Shown here: positions 16,354 through 25,152 of the stretch, piece after piece
Layout: each line of letters begins with the position of its first letter
Numbering within the stretch: position 1 is the first letter of the stretch
Source of the DNA: Streptomyces orinoci
GTDB taxonomy: Bacteria > Actinomycetota > Actinomycetes > Streptomycetales > Streptomycetaceae
Length of the DNA stretch: 60,069 nucleotides
Reading direction: 5' to 3'
Assembly (NCBI RefSeq): GCF_003121295.1
Contig: NZ_PHNC01000019.1
Span: 1 to 60,069 of the forward strand
The notes under the pieces: generated by a model
What the model was told of the DNA's origin: nothing
Seen by the model: the letters and a program-made list of their open reading frames with translations, nothing else
Database searches by the model: none
Program-made: the position numbers and the translations under genes

Positions 16354-18033
16354 TCACTGCTTTTCGATCAACTTCCGGCATAGATGGCGCTGGATCTTGC
16401 CGCTGGTGGTCCGGGGGAGTTCGGCTCGTCTGACCCAGTGGAAGGTGACACCGCCGATGCCGAACACCTCCGCCAGGGCCTCGCTCACCTGACCGGTGAT
16501 GGCTCGCCGGTCACGGCCGTCGGCGAGCCGTTCATCGAGCAGCAGATGCAGCTGTTCGGTCCCCAGGGTGGGATCGGGGACACCGATGGCGATGACCGCC
16601 GGGGTCCGCGGACTCGCCGTGACGGACTCCACAAAGGTCTCCAGCTGGTCGGGAATGTAATTGCGACCCGAGATGATCACGATGTCCTTGCGGCGGCCGG
16701 TGATATACAGCTCCCCATCGACCTGGTAGCCGAGGTCACCCGTGCGGAGATAACCATCCGTCCGCTTGAGCCGGTCATCGGCCGCGCCGGTCTCCGGGTG
16801 TTCGCCCGGCTCTTCGAGATAGCCATCGATCACGCTGGGGCCGGACACCTCTATCTCGCCAATGGCGCGATCCGGCAAGGGCGCCCCGTCCGCACCGACC
16901 ACCCGCAGCCGGTGGCCGGGCACCACCCGGCCCACGCACATCATCGCGGTGGTGCGAGGATCAGCGGCCGGGCGGGGCTCGGCATATCCGCTTGCGGTGG
17001 CTTCCGCGTCCACCCGGTCCACCGAATACGGCCGGCCGATATCGGAAATGGTGACCGCCAGCGTTGCCTCGGCAAGCCCGTACACCGGCCGGAGCGTCGT
17101 CTCGGGCAGGCCGAAGCGGCCGAAGGTCTCCTGGAATTCGCGCATGGTGCGCTCATGCACCGGCTCCGCACCGCAGAGGGCGACCCGCCAGGCCGATAGG
17201 TCGAGGCCGTCCGGCGGACGGCGCTTGGCGACTCGCGCGCAGATATGGAAGGCGGAGCTGGGGGCGGGCGACAGGGTGCCCCGGTAGCGGCTGATCCAGT
17301 GCAGTCAACTCAACGGGCTGCGCAGGAAGTTGACAGGATCGGAGAGCACCACGGGAATGCGGGCACAGAGCGCATAGGAGATGCCGATAAGACCCATGTC
17401 GTGGAACAGGGGGAGCCAGCTCACCAGTGAGTCATCGGGATTCCCCTCGATCGCCTCGGCGATCGCCTGGACATTGGCGACGATATTGCCATGCCGGATC
17501 ACGGCCAGCTTGGGTGCACCGGTCGAGCCGGAGGTCGCCTGAAGATGGGCGGGGGAGCCGGGCGTCGCTCTTGGCGAGTCCAGGGTGAAGGGTGCCTTGC
17601 GCAGTGCATCCGGCGTGATGACGGTGGCCGGCAGTAGAGGTGCGAGGGACTTTGCCAAGTCCGGTCCGGCGACGACCAGTTCGGCCCGGGCGCGTTCGGC
17701 AAGTCTTCGCAGGTTCGCCGCATAGTGCTCGGTACGGCCGTCCATCGGCTCGGCGGCGATGACGGGCACGATGCCGCAATAGAGGCAGCCGAGGTAGACC
17801 GAGAGAAAATCACGGGAGGTCGGGAGAACAATGATGACGCGGTCGCCCTGGCCGATCCCCTGGGCACGCAGACCGGCCGCCGCCCGGCCCAGCAGGCGGA
17901 AGGTCTCCGCATAACTGAGGGTGAACTCCTCCTCGGAGCGTTCGATCACATGGAACGCCGGCCGGTCCGGGGTGCGGCGGACACTGTCCAGCAAGGCGTG
18001 AACGACGGTCTCCGGCCGGGGGATTGCCGTCAC
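16354..18033 (-). pseudogene. fatty acyl-AMP ligase interrupted by one in-frame TGA
   Basis: This is an AMP-forming ligase of the FAAL type, which activates fatty acids and loads them on ACP. The first part (GTG 18033 to codon 242) has the ATP motif QATSGSTGAPKLAVIRHGN and SWLPLFHDMGLIGISY. TGA at 17305-17307 follows FLRSPLS; the same frame then continues LHWISRYRGT, YGLAEATLAV, DGYLRTGDLGY, GRRKDIVIISGRNYIPDQLE and the final Lys motif (TTSGKIQRHL). There is no frameshift. In relatives a Trp (TGG) follows this PLS/PLR stretch, so TGA is a one-base change. Unless read through, the protein is cut before its adenylate-forming core is complete. GTGA overlaps the stop of the radical SAM gene upstream. 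Confidence 0.85.
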
Positions 18034-19556
18034 CGGGCGTACCCCTTCACAAACTGCAGATCGGTGCGCTTGGAGGACTGGGCCAGCCAGGCCCGGAGCT
18101 CGCCATGACGGGAGTCGAAGTCGGCCTTCAACAGCTCCTCCTTCAGCGTCCCGGACGCGGTGTAGTAGGGCTTCTCCAGTTCCTCCAGGAAGCGGATGTG
18201 CTGCTCCATGCCGGCCCGGCCGCGTTCGACGCTGCGCGAGTACGCCTTGAGGCGGGCCCGCCGTTGCGGCCGCTGCTCGATCTCAAAGGCCCGTTTGAAG
18301 AAGATTCCATAGCTGTCCAGGATGCCGCGCTGGAGTTCGCTGGGACGCATATGGCGAGGGAAGATGCCGACAAAGGAATAGTGCTGGTAGGTGGGCACCT
18401 CCATGATGATGCGGTGGTCCTCGATGTCCTGGCGGGCCCCGTAGAGCAGGTCCTGGAACGGGTATTCCGCGAGGCAGACGAACACCGGGTGCATGATGCG
18501 GGCCTCGGCGCACCAGTGTGCGGTGGCCTCGATCGCCGGGCGGTCCTGGACCTCCAGGCCGAAGATGATCGCGGAGTGAATGGCGATGTCGTTCTCGGCG
18601 AAGCGCAGCAGGCGCCGGGTCTGTTCCGAGGGATCGACTTTTTTGTTGAATGCCTGGAGGACGCTGGGATCCTCCGACTCCACCCCCAGGCAGTACTCCT
18701 CGAACCCGGACCGTTTGAGGTCGAGGACCAGGTCCATGTCGTCGGCATGGTTGACCCGGCTCATCGCGATGAACTTGTAGTTACGGTCGCGGAAGGTCTC
18801 GGCTATCTCACGGCAATAGCTCTTGCGGGTGGTGAAGTTGAGGTCCGTGACATAGAAGCGGTTGCAGCCCGTCTGCCGGTAGATGGCGTCCAGTTCATCG
18901 CGTACATCTTCCGCGGTCTTGGTGCGGAACCGCCGGCCGAGCAGCCGGATGGCGTAGCAGAACGAGCAGTCGAAGGGGCAGCCGCGCGACATGGAGACGG
19001 TCGCCCAGTGGAGTTGCGGCGCGCGCTCCAGAAACTTGGGGTTGATCGCATTGGCGATGTTCCCATAGCGGGCGATCTTGTTGAGGACCAGTTTGCCGTT
19101 GGCGTCCGTATAGGCCAGGTTGTCGACCTCGGCGACGGGTTCACCGGCCTCCAGCGCCTTGATCAGCTGCACCGAGGGGATCTCGCCCTCCGCGATCACG
19201 GCGTAGTCGGCATAGCGCAGTGCCTCATAGGGTGCGAAGGCGGCATGCGGACCGCCCATGATCACCACGCAGCCGGGACGCTTCTCGCGCTGGATCAGCT
19301 CAAGCGTCTCGATATTCGACCAGAAGTGCGTGGCGAGTGCCGAGATCAGGATGTAGTCATAGCTGCCCAGGGGAAAGTCCTGGGGCTTCTCGCCCCAGAA
19401 CATCTGGCACATCTCGACCTGTGCGTCCGGGTATTCCTGCTGGATGAAGGAGGCGACGTAATAGATACCGTCGTTGTAGGTGGTCGCCAGCGTGGACGCA
19501 TCGGGATAGGCCTCATGGAAGCCGAGCTGGACACAGAGAATGCTGAGGCTCTTCAC
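18030..19556 (-). CDS. B12-binding-type radical SAM enzyme (first of pair, downstream)
   Basis: 508 residues. The N-terminal Rossmann-like region (about 1-140) has the VVIMGGPHA and ADYAVIAEGE elements typical of cobalamin-binding radical SAM proteins. The SAM/4Fe-4S motif is SMSRGCPFDCSFCY (Cys193, Cys197, Cys200). The TIM-barrel includes RFYVTDLNF, KFIAMSRVNHADDM and EEYCLGVESED (conserved Gly-x-Glu-Ser). A C-terminal region of about 150 residues is rich in aromatic residues and Arg. Such enzymes do radical methylations or ring-forming and rearrangement chemistry. The substrate is probably an acyl-ACP given the neighbours (inference). Its ATG overlaps the upstream radical SAM stop (ATGA), and its own stop overlaps the FAAL start. 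Confidence 0.9.
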   Translation of the reverse strand: MKSLSILCVQLGFHEAYPDASTLATTYNDGIYYVASFIQQEYPDAQVEMCQMFWGEKPQDFPLGSYDYILISALATHFWSNIETLELIQREKRPGCVVIMGGPHAAFAPYEALRYADYAVIAEGEIPSVQLIKALEAGEPVAEVDNLAYTDANGKLVLNKIARYGNIANAINPKFLERAPQLHWATVSMSRGCPFDCSFCYAIRLLGRRFRTKTAEDVRDELDAIYRQTGCNRFYVTDLNFTTRKSYCREIAETFRDRNYKFIAMSRVNHADDMDLVLDLKRSGFEEYCLGVESEDPSVLQAFNKKVDPSEQTRRLLRFAENDIAIHSAIIFGLEVQDRPAIEATAHWCAEARIMHPVFVCLAEYPFQDLLYGARQDIEDHRIIMEVPTYQHYSFVGIFPRHMRPSELQRGILDSYGIFFKRAFEIEQRPQRRARLKAYSRSVERGRAGMEQHIRFLEELEKPYYTASGTLKEELLKADFDSRHGELRAWLAQSSKRTDLQFVKGYAR

Positions 19557-20854
19557 GATCGCCCCGAGGGACTGACCTGAGCGCCGTGCCGCTGCGCAAG
19601 CTGCCTGCGTACCTTGTCCTTCATCTCCTGCTTGAGCCTGCCGGCGATACGCGTTGGGTCATTGACTCGCCGCTGGCCCCAGGCGAGCAGGTCACGCGCC
19701 TCGCTGCGGTTCATCCTGGGGTGTTTCCACACCAGGTTGTAGAGGTCGTGCTTGCTGAGGTCCGGCTCGTTGATCAGGTGCTCCATCTGGCGATAGAGGC
19801 GGGTGCCGTGGAACGGGGTCAGCAGGGTCAGCTGACAGGCGAACAGCCCTTCCTGGTTGAGCTGCTCGATGTCGAACTGCATGTCCTCGATGCTGTCTTC
19901 GGCGAAGCCGACCATAAAGGTGCCGAGTGCCCGGCGCCCATTGGCGAGCAGCTCGCGCACCGTCTGCCGGACGTTGTAGACATCATCGCGCTTCTTCACA
20001 TCGGCGATGTTCTTGTCCCGGTAGGACTCGATGCCGACGATCGCGCCGTCCATACAGCGGTCGGTGAGCTCGGGGATACGGCCCCTGATCAAGTCGGCGC
20101 GGGTCAGGCAGATCCAGGGCAGTTCGCGCTCCGCCAGGGCGTCCACCACCTGCTCGGCCAGGTGGTTGGTGAGGAAGAAGCTCTCGTCGTAGATGATGAC
20201 ATGGGCGACCTTCGCCTCCCGGTACGCGTCGAGTGCCGCGTACATGTCCTCCATGAAGATGGCTTCTTCCTTGGGGTTGAAGATCGGCGTCGAGCAGAAG
20301 GTGCAGCCGATATTGCAACCGCGTTTGGAATAGAGGTATCCGACCGGAGAGCTCACTCCGCGGAAGCCGCTCTGCCCCATCATCGCCGGGTGCCGCACCC
20401 GGGGGAGAGGCCTGCCATAGACGTACTGGTGGAGCGGGAACTCACCGGCTCCTTTGACCAGTCGGGTGAAGTAGCGGTCGATGCCGGGAGTGAGGACGCC
20501 GTAGTTTCCGGCCCATATCTCCGGAACACCGGCCTCCCGCGCGGCCTTTGCCATCTCGATCGCGACCGGGGTGGACCAGGTGTAGAAGCTGAGGCCCACC
20601 ATGTCCCAGCGCTCGGCCTGCAATGCGGCCCGGTATTCCTGCCAGGTCGGATACTCGAGTATCTCGATGTCCGGCACATTGTGCTTGAGGAATCTGAGAC
20701 CGGTCGGCGGGCAGGTCACCGACAGCCGGTCCTCGATATCCACGGCGCAGGTCCAGGCCATATAGGTGTCGGTGTGGTCGTACCAGTTTCCGCCGACTCC
20801 GTTTGGCTCGACCAATGCCTCTTTCGGAGCCGTTGCCAGGAGCACCTTCTTCAT
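19553..20854 (-). CDS. B12-binding-type radical SAM enzyme (operon leader)
   Basis: 433 residues, first gene of the operon. The start has MKKVLLATAP and then YTWSTPVAIEMAKAAREAGV and IWAGNYGVLT, resembling a degenerate cobalamin-binding Rossmann domain without the DxHxxG box. The cluster motif is YSKRGCNIGCTFCSTP (Cys180, Cys184, Cys187). The barrel has VAHVIIYDESFFL, GAIVGIESYRDKNI and LGTFMVGFAEDSIEDMQ. The two radical SAM proteins differ in sequence, so they are not a recent duplication. ATG 20854 is preceded by GGGGGG and begins the first strand; a longer in-frame start lacks support. A TTGACA/TAGATT promoter lies about 85-120 bases upstream. Confidence 0.9.
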   Translation of the reverse strand: MKKVLLATAPKEALVEPNGVGGNWYDHTDTYMAWTCAVDIEDRLSVTCPPTGLRFLKHNVPDIEILEYPTWQEYRAALQAERWDMVGLSFYTWSTPVAIEMAKAAREAGVPEIWAGNYGVLTPGIDRYFTRLVKGAGEFPLHQYVYGRPLPRVRHPAMMGQSGFRGVSSPVGYLYSKRGCNIGCTFCSTPIFNPKEEAIFMEDMYAALDAYREAKVAHVIIYDESFFLTNHLAEQVVDALAERELPWICLTRADLIRGRIPELTDRCMDGAIVGIESYRDKNIADVKKRDDVYNVRQTVRELLANGRRALGTFMVGFAEDSIEDMQFDIEQLNQEGLFACQLTLLTPFHGTRLYRQMEHLINEPDLSKHDLYNLVWKHPRMNRSEARDLLAWGQRRVNDPTRIAGRLKQEMKDKVRRQLAQRHGAQVSPSGRS

Positions 20855-20944
20855 CGCAGCCCCCCACGGTTCAACGGAGTCGCGTGCTCGGTGAACAACC
20901 ACCCCGTGTAGTGACGCGCGTCGGTCGTGCTGGTAAGGAGCTCG

Positions 20945-20974
20945 AATCTATGAGCGGCACATCTTTAGTGTCAA
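20945..20974 (-). promoter_or_regulatory. promoter of the radical SAM/FAAL operon
   Basis: On the minus strand a perfect TTGACA (20974-20969) and TAGATT (20950-20945) are separated by 18 bases. Transcription would start near 20938, giving a leader of about 84 bases to the ATG at 20854. This is the best housekeeping-sigma match next to this operon. Confidence 0.6.
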
Positions 20975-21275
20975 TCCGCTTGCGGAGGCCGGTAGTTGAA
21001 GATCCAAGGGGATGGATCATTTCCGTGGATCGGTGCTGGAGTGGCAGCTGAGCAAGGGGAGTTCTGTGGTGTGTGACATGCGGGTCGCGTGTGTTTGGCC
21101 GCGCGGCACCCCGCCCGTTCACGCTCCTCGAAGAAGCGGGTGCGGTGCGAGGGTTGATGCCGGGCCGGCCGGAATCCTGACGGGATCCATACGGGGCGGG
21201 TCGATCATGCCGTCCTGGGCGCGTTTACGCTGTCCCAGCATTTGTTGATCTTTCTTGTGAAGTGGGTGCACCCTT
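20975..21275. other. intergenic region upstream of the ALF-repeat gene
   Basis: About 300 bases. Apart from the promoter just outside its left edge I see no coding frame with a ribosome site that I trust, no repeat and no RNA gene. Confidence 0.4.
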
Positions 21276-21863
21276 ATGAAGCCGGTCCATGTTTCGGCCG
21301 TTGCCGTGGCAGCCGTCCTGGCCCCGGTCGTTCTGCTCTCCTCCCCGGCGATGGCGGACGCGGCCACCGGCCGCGGAACGATCGCTTCCGCCAGCCCCTC
21401 GCCGACGGCGAAGGACTACTCGCATATGTCGATGGACGACCTGCGGATCGAGGTCCTCACTCTCATGGGCAAGAGCCCCAAGGGCTCTTCGATGCGCTAC
21501 TACGGCGACCTCGCCCTCAAGGAGGGCACGGCCGAGGCCCTGGTGACGTTCCTGCAGGTGACCCAGTACGCGGCCCAGGAGGAGGACGACCGTGTCGCGG
21601 TCCTGGTCATCCTGGGCAAGCACCCGGGCGTCGCGGTGACCGAAGCGGCCAACAAGGCTCTCAATGGCAGCGCCGCCGATGTGCGTCATTTCCTGGAGAC
21701 CGGCCAGTACCGGGCCCAGGAGGAGGATGACCGTGTCGCGGTGCTGCGCCTGATGGCCCAGCACCCGAGCGAGAAGTTCCGCACGGCCGCCAGCCACGCC
21801 CTTGACGGCGGTCCCGCCGCAGTGCGCCGGTTCCTCGAGGTCGGCCAGTACCGGGTCCGCTGA
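21276..21863 (+). CDS. secreted ALF-repeat protein
   Basis: 195 residues with a signal peptide (hydrophobic core about residues 6-22, cleavage after AMADA near 29). The mature protein holds ALF-type helical repeats: VLTLMGKSPKGSSMRYYGDLAL, VAVLVILGKHPGVAVTEAAN and VAVLRLMAQHPSEKFRTAAS. Each is followed by A-x-x-x-F-L-x-x-G-Q-Y-x-A/V. ALF repeats occur in large exported actinobacterial proteins, often next to toxin domains. This one is short and has repeats only, so a binding or structural role outside the cell is likely. No partner is evident. Confidence 0.85.
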   Translation: MKPVHVSAVAVAAVLAPVVLLSSPAMADAATGRGTIASASPSPTAKDYSHMSMDDLRIEVLTLMGKSPKGSSMRYYGDLALKEGTAEALVTFLQVTQYAAQEEDDRVAVLVILGKHPGVAVTEAANKALNGSAADVRHFLETGQYRAQEEDDRVAVLRLMAQHPSEKFRTAASHALDGGPAAVRRFLEVGQYRVR

Positions 21864-21925
21864 CCTGCCCGCCGATGAGGGGTGGTGCTTCATGGGCACC
21901 CCCCTTGGCGGGCCGACGGACGTTG

Positions 21926-22723
21926 TCATCGCCGGCTCGATGCCCGGGAATTCAAGGGATTTGACGCGGTGAACCCGGTTGCTGCCATGAGGTGCTTGGT
22001 CATTCCCAGGCGTTCATACACGGCGATGGCCGGCACGTTGTCCGTGTCCACCATGAGAGCGGCACGGCCGTACCGCCGGACCAGTGCCGCCGCGACAAAG
22101 CCGCTGACCGACCGCGCCAACCCCCGTCCACGGGTGGCAGGATGAGTGCAGATCCCGGCCATGAAACCGCAGCCGGCGCCCGACCATGCGTCAGCCGCGA
22201 CCGCCAGGGGCTGAGGCTCTGCGTCCTTCCCCACAGTGCCGAGCACTCCCGCCCACCGCCGCACACCGGTGCGGCCGGGTTGTGCGTAGGAGTCGGGGAA
22301 GAAGTGGTCGAAAAGGGGCGCTGCTTGCTTCGCTTGCAGCTCTGTCAGCCACCGCACTTCAGCGCTGGCTGCCTTGGGCACGGATGTGGTCTCCATCCAG
22401 AAGAACCGCTGAACCGGGGCGAGGCCGGGTATCTGCCGTGCCAGCGCCTCGATCAATGGCGCCTGGCCGAACGGGCGATATGCCGGCCCCACCTCATCCA
22501 GAACATGCCGCACCAAGGGAACCGCGTCAGCGGGATCGCCCTTGACCGCGATTCGGTTGCGCTGAGAGATGTCCGGGCTCGCCACGGCCAGAGCGCTTCC
22601 GTGACGCCAGGCCCGTACTCCCGCGCCCAGACGGCCGTCCGGCTGTCCCTGGGCAGCCCACAGCGGCTGCCCGTCTCCGGCCGCGGCCTGCGCAACCTCA
22701 GTGAGCTGCACAAGTTCTTCCAT
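21926..22723 (-). CDS. GNAT family N-acetyltransferase
   Basis: 265 residues. The GNAT core is in the C-terminal half: acetyl-CoA loop AGICTHPATRGRGLARSVSGF (motif A, R-G-R-G-L-A), then MVDTDNVPAIAVYERLGMTKH (motif B). The N-terminal 110 residues are more variable and may form a second, degenerate GNAT lobe or substrate domain. The acceptor is unknown. It is divergent from the DUF899 gene; the ATG at 22723 fits the first helix. Confidence 0.8.
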   Translation of the reverse strand: MEELVQLTEVAQAAAGDGQPLWAAQGQPDGRLGAGVRAWRHGSALAVASPDISQRNRIAVKGDPADAVPLVRHVLDEVGPAYRPFGQAPLIEALARQIPGLAPVQRFFWMETTSVPKAASAEVRWLTELQAKQAAPLFDHFFPDSYAQPGRTGVRRWAGVLGTVGKDAEPQPLAVAADAWSGAGCGFMAGICTHPATRGRGLARSVSGFVAAALVRRYGRAALMVDTDNVPAIAVYERLGMTKHLMAATGFTASNPLNSRASSRR

Positions 22724-22940
22724 CCGCCCTAACTACAATGTCTTGTTGCGCCAAGGCAAACGGGGGACCGTGAACTCTCCGACCGAGACGAAGAGTTGGG
22801 CGCGGCACTCCGGCAAGCAGACTCGGCATCCTGGTCCGAGCGCCTGCCGGAGGACGGCTGTCCGGTGCGACAGAGGCTGCCGGCCGAGCTGTGCTCGGAG
22901 CCGGTGTCAGGGCGTGTCCGTACGGCATCACGGAGGACCC

Positions 22941-23723
22941 GTGGCAGATTCGCCGGACCACCCGGCCACCGCGCTGCCCGGGCGTCCGCCCGTGGTGGAC
23001 CCGGCCACCTGGCAGACCGCCCGTGATGAGCTGCTGCTCCGGGAGAAGGCTCACACCCGAGAGGGCGACGCCATCGCCGCGGCCCGTCGGCGGCTGCCGA
23101 TGGTGGAGTTCGACGGAACGGCCGAGGTTGTCGGACCCGACGGCCCGGTCCTGTTCATGGACCTGTTCCAGGGTCGTGACGAGCTCGTGGTCTACAAACA
23201 CATGTGGTACGACGGGGCACCGCACCAGGGACAGTGCGAGGGCTGTACCACCACGGCCTGGCACCTGAAGGACGCGGTCTATCTCAACGCCCGCGGTGTC
23301 TCCTTCGCCATTCTCACCAACGGCCGTTGGGAGGAGGTGGCCTCCTACATCGCGTTCATGGGTTACCGCCAACCCTGGTACTCCGTGCGAGGGTTGGACG
23401 CCCCGGTCGGCGGCGACATGGGTTACCTCACCTGCTTTCTGCGCGATGGCGACCGGGTGTTCCTCACCTACTCCACCACGGGCCGTGGCAATGAGCGGGT
23501 CAACGGGTCCTTGGGCCTGCTGGACTTGACGCCCTACGGCCGAGGGGAGGGGTGGGAGGACCAGCCCGAGGGCCGGCCCGAGGGGCGCGGCTCATGCTGG
23601 TTCTGGCGCTCGGACGCGGACGGAAACGCCACCTGGGGGCCGACCAGCCGCCCCGTGCCGCAGTGGACCCGCCCCGGCGCGACGCCGGTCACGACCCTCG
23701 GCCGGCACGGCCACGACCACTGA
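22941..23723 (+). CDS. DUF899 thioredoxin-like protein
   Basis: 260 residues. It shows the DUF899 pattern: an N-terminal LLLREKAHTREGDAIAAARR helix with the conserved R-R-x-L-P-M-V, LFMDLFQGRDELVVYKHMWY, and the CEGCTTTAWHL loop that takes the place of the thioredoxin CxxC. ISMYRDR-like strands follow. The family has a thioredoxin fold but no defined reaction. Start GTG 22941, with GGAGG nine bases before, is chosen over longer in-frame starts that give Arg-rich noise. Confidence 0.85.
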   Translation: MADSPDHPATALPGRPPVVDPATWQTARDELLLREKAHTREGDAIAAARRRLPMVEFDGTAEVVGPDGPVLFMDLFQGRDELVVYKHMWYDGAPHQGQCEGCTTTAWHLKDAVYLNARGVSFAILTNGRWEEVASYIAFMGYRQPWYSVRGLDAPVGGDMGYLTCFLRDGDRVFLTYSTTGRGNERVNGSLGLLDLTPYGRGEGWEDQPEGRPEGRGSCWFWRSDADGNATWGPTSRPVPQWTRPGATPVTTLGRHGHDH

Positions 23724-23771
23724 CCCCCGCCTTCGGGGCGCGTCCAACGGAAGCCGGTGCCGCGCACCGCT

Positions 23772-23960
23772 CTATGAGCCACCGAGGCGGTGATCACGGC
23801 GCTGCACGGATTCCTGCGCCTCGGGGTCGGGGGTGAGCGCATCGGCCGCCTCCCCGCCTTCGTCATCGTCCTCATGGTGGCCGACCGGATCCGTCTCGGC
23901 CTGCTCGAACTCCCAAAGGACCTCCTCAAGGGCGGTCCGCGGCTTCTTCTCCTCCGGCAT
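23772..23960 (-). CDS. small acidic hypothetical protein
   Basis: 62 residues beginning MPEEKKPRTALEEVLWEFEQ. It is strongly acidic with a predicted N-terminal helix and a disordered tail. A near-perfect ribosome site (AAGGAGG, eight bases upstream of ATG 23960) shows that it is translated. It sits 36 bases behind DUF6098 and in the same direction, so it is probably in one transcript with the DUF6098 and CBS genes. Function unknown. Confidence 0.65.
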   Translation of the reverse strand: MPEEKKPRTALEEVLWEFEQAETDPVGHHEDDDEGGEAADALTPDPEAQESVQRRDHRLGGS

Positions 23961-23996
23961 GGGTCTGCCTCCTTGTGATCGCGGACAGGCGGGCCC

Positions 23997-24449
23997 TCAT
24001 GGTCTGCGCCGCACCGGGCCCCAGGGGCCCGGCTGGCCGTCGATTTCCCGGGTGGCCTCGTCGATGACCTCCTGGGAGATCCAGGCCAAGGGCTCGACGT
24101 CGCAGACCAGGGGCTCGTTGTCGGGGCCGCGGGCCGCCTCGTGCCCTCTGAGCAGCCAGGGGCGTACGCCTTCGCCCCGGAGCCGTGGAAGGTGGCTGTA
24201 GTCGTAGAGGCGGCGCGCGGCCCACAGCCGCACCGGCCGGTTCTCCCACCAGGACTCGACATCCAGGCAGTTGGCGGAGAGACCGGGCATCGCGGTGCCG
24301 GTGAGCTCATCCGTGCTGGAGGACGCGGAGAGGTCCGCGCCGGGGCCCCGGGACCAGCGCACATAGAGATGCCGGGCGCGGGTCATCCACGCTGCCAGCT
24401 CATCCAGCGAGCGCAGCGTGGGAAGGTCGTCGGGCGCGTTGCTGCTCAT
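23997..24449 (-). CDS. DUF6098 family protein
   Basis: 150 residues, soluble. The sequence (LPTLRSLDELAAWMTRARHL, YVRWSRGPGAD, then LPGLSAN-like CLDVESWWENRPVRLWAARR and YDYSHLPR...RPWLLRG) matches the DUF6098 family of actinobacteria, whose role is unknown. These genes are often found near CBS-domain and stress proteins, as here. It is about 90 bases downstream of the CBS gene in the same orientation. Confidence 0.75.
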   Translation of the reverse strand: MSSNAPDDLPTLRSLDELAAWMTRARHLYVRWSRGPGADLSASSSTDELTGTAMPGLSANCLDVESWWENRPVRLWAARRLYDYSHLPRLRGEGVRPWLLRGHEAARGPDNEPLVCDVEPLAWISQEVIDEATREIDGQPGPWGPVRRRP

Positions 24450-24541
24450 CGTCCTCCGGTCGTCGGCGCCATGGGCTCATGGGCCGGAAGCCGTCCGGTG
24501 AGGGATCGTCCGGCGTCCGGCCCGCGCCCGGCCCAGTCGTC

Positions 24542-24958
24542 TCAGTCGCTGGAGAGGACCTCGAGCAGGTCGCCGACCTTGGGGTCCGGCAGCGCCCGGG
24601 CCACATCCGCGAGGGCCACCATGCCCACCAGGTCATGGCCGTCGATCACGGGCAGCCGGCGGACCTTGTGACTGCTCATGGTGCGCAGGATCTCATCGGC
24701 GTCATCGTCGGCCCCGATGGTGACGGCTTCGCCCTGGGCCAGCTCGCCGGCCGTACAGCCGGCCGGGTCCTTGCCCTTGCCCAGCACCTTCACCACGATG
24801 TCGCGGTCGGTGAGCACGCCCTTGAGCCTGTTGTCGGTGCCGCAGATGGGCAGGGCTCCGACCCCCAGCTCGGTCATCTTCCGCGCGGCGTCCAGCACGC
24901 TTTCCTGCGCGCCCACGCACTCGGCGCCTGCCGTCATGATCTCTCGTGCCGTGGTCAT
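24542..24958 (-). CDS. CBS-pair protein
   Basis: 138 residues made only of two CBS motifs: TAREIMTAGAECVGAQESVL ... GALPICGTDNRLKGVLTDRDIV, then the repeat with VRRLPVIDGHDLVGMVALADVA. CBS pairs bind adenosine nucleotides and act as energy sensors; stand-alone pairs of this type are linked to the hypoxia/dormancy response in actinobacteria. The ATG at 24958 has GGAAGGAG eight bases upstream. It is divergent from the YbdK-type ligase. No DNA-binding domain is present, so it must act on a partner protein. Confidence 0.9.
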   Translation of the reverse strand: MTTAREIMTAGAECVGAQESVLDAARKMTELGVGALPICGTDNRLKGVLTDRDIVVKVLGKGKDPAGCTAGELAQGEAVTIGADDDADEILRTMSSHKVRRLPVIDGHDLVGMVALADVARALPDPKVGDLLEVLSSD

Positions 24959-25152
24959 GCGATGCTCCTTCCTCGTCGTCCGCAGGGGCTCCCCGCCTGC
25001 TCGCTCACGACCGCGAGCGGCGAGCGGGGGATGTTGCAACACGCCTGCCCGGCTGGTCATCGGGCTAACGTCCGTCCTGTGCCGACCACCCGAGTAGCCG
25101 GACGGGCCCGGCACCTGCGGAATCCGGGGCGGTGGGGCCCACCGAAGGAGCA

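Noticed and set aside
20950..21051. 33-codon open frame (begins MSGTSLVSIRLRR) with AAGGAG nine bases upstream, divergent from the radical SAM operon; possible peptide precursor
   Set aside because: It lies over the -35/-10 boxes of the operon promoter, has no leader/core layout or Cys/Thr-rich core typical of radical SAM peptides, and the operon's carrier-protein genes point to fatty acyl substrates instead.
22741..22940. Short frames between the GNAT and DUF899 genes (for example LGAALRQADSASWSERLPE)
   Set aside because: No ribosome site and no continuing frame; the helical look is too short to count as a gene remnant.
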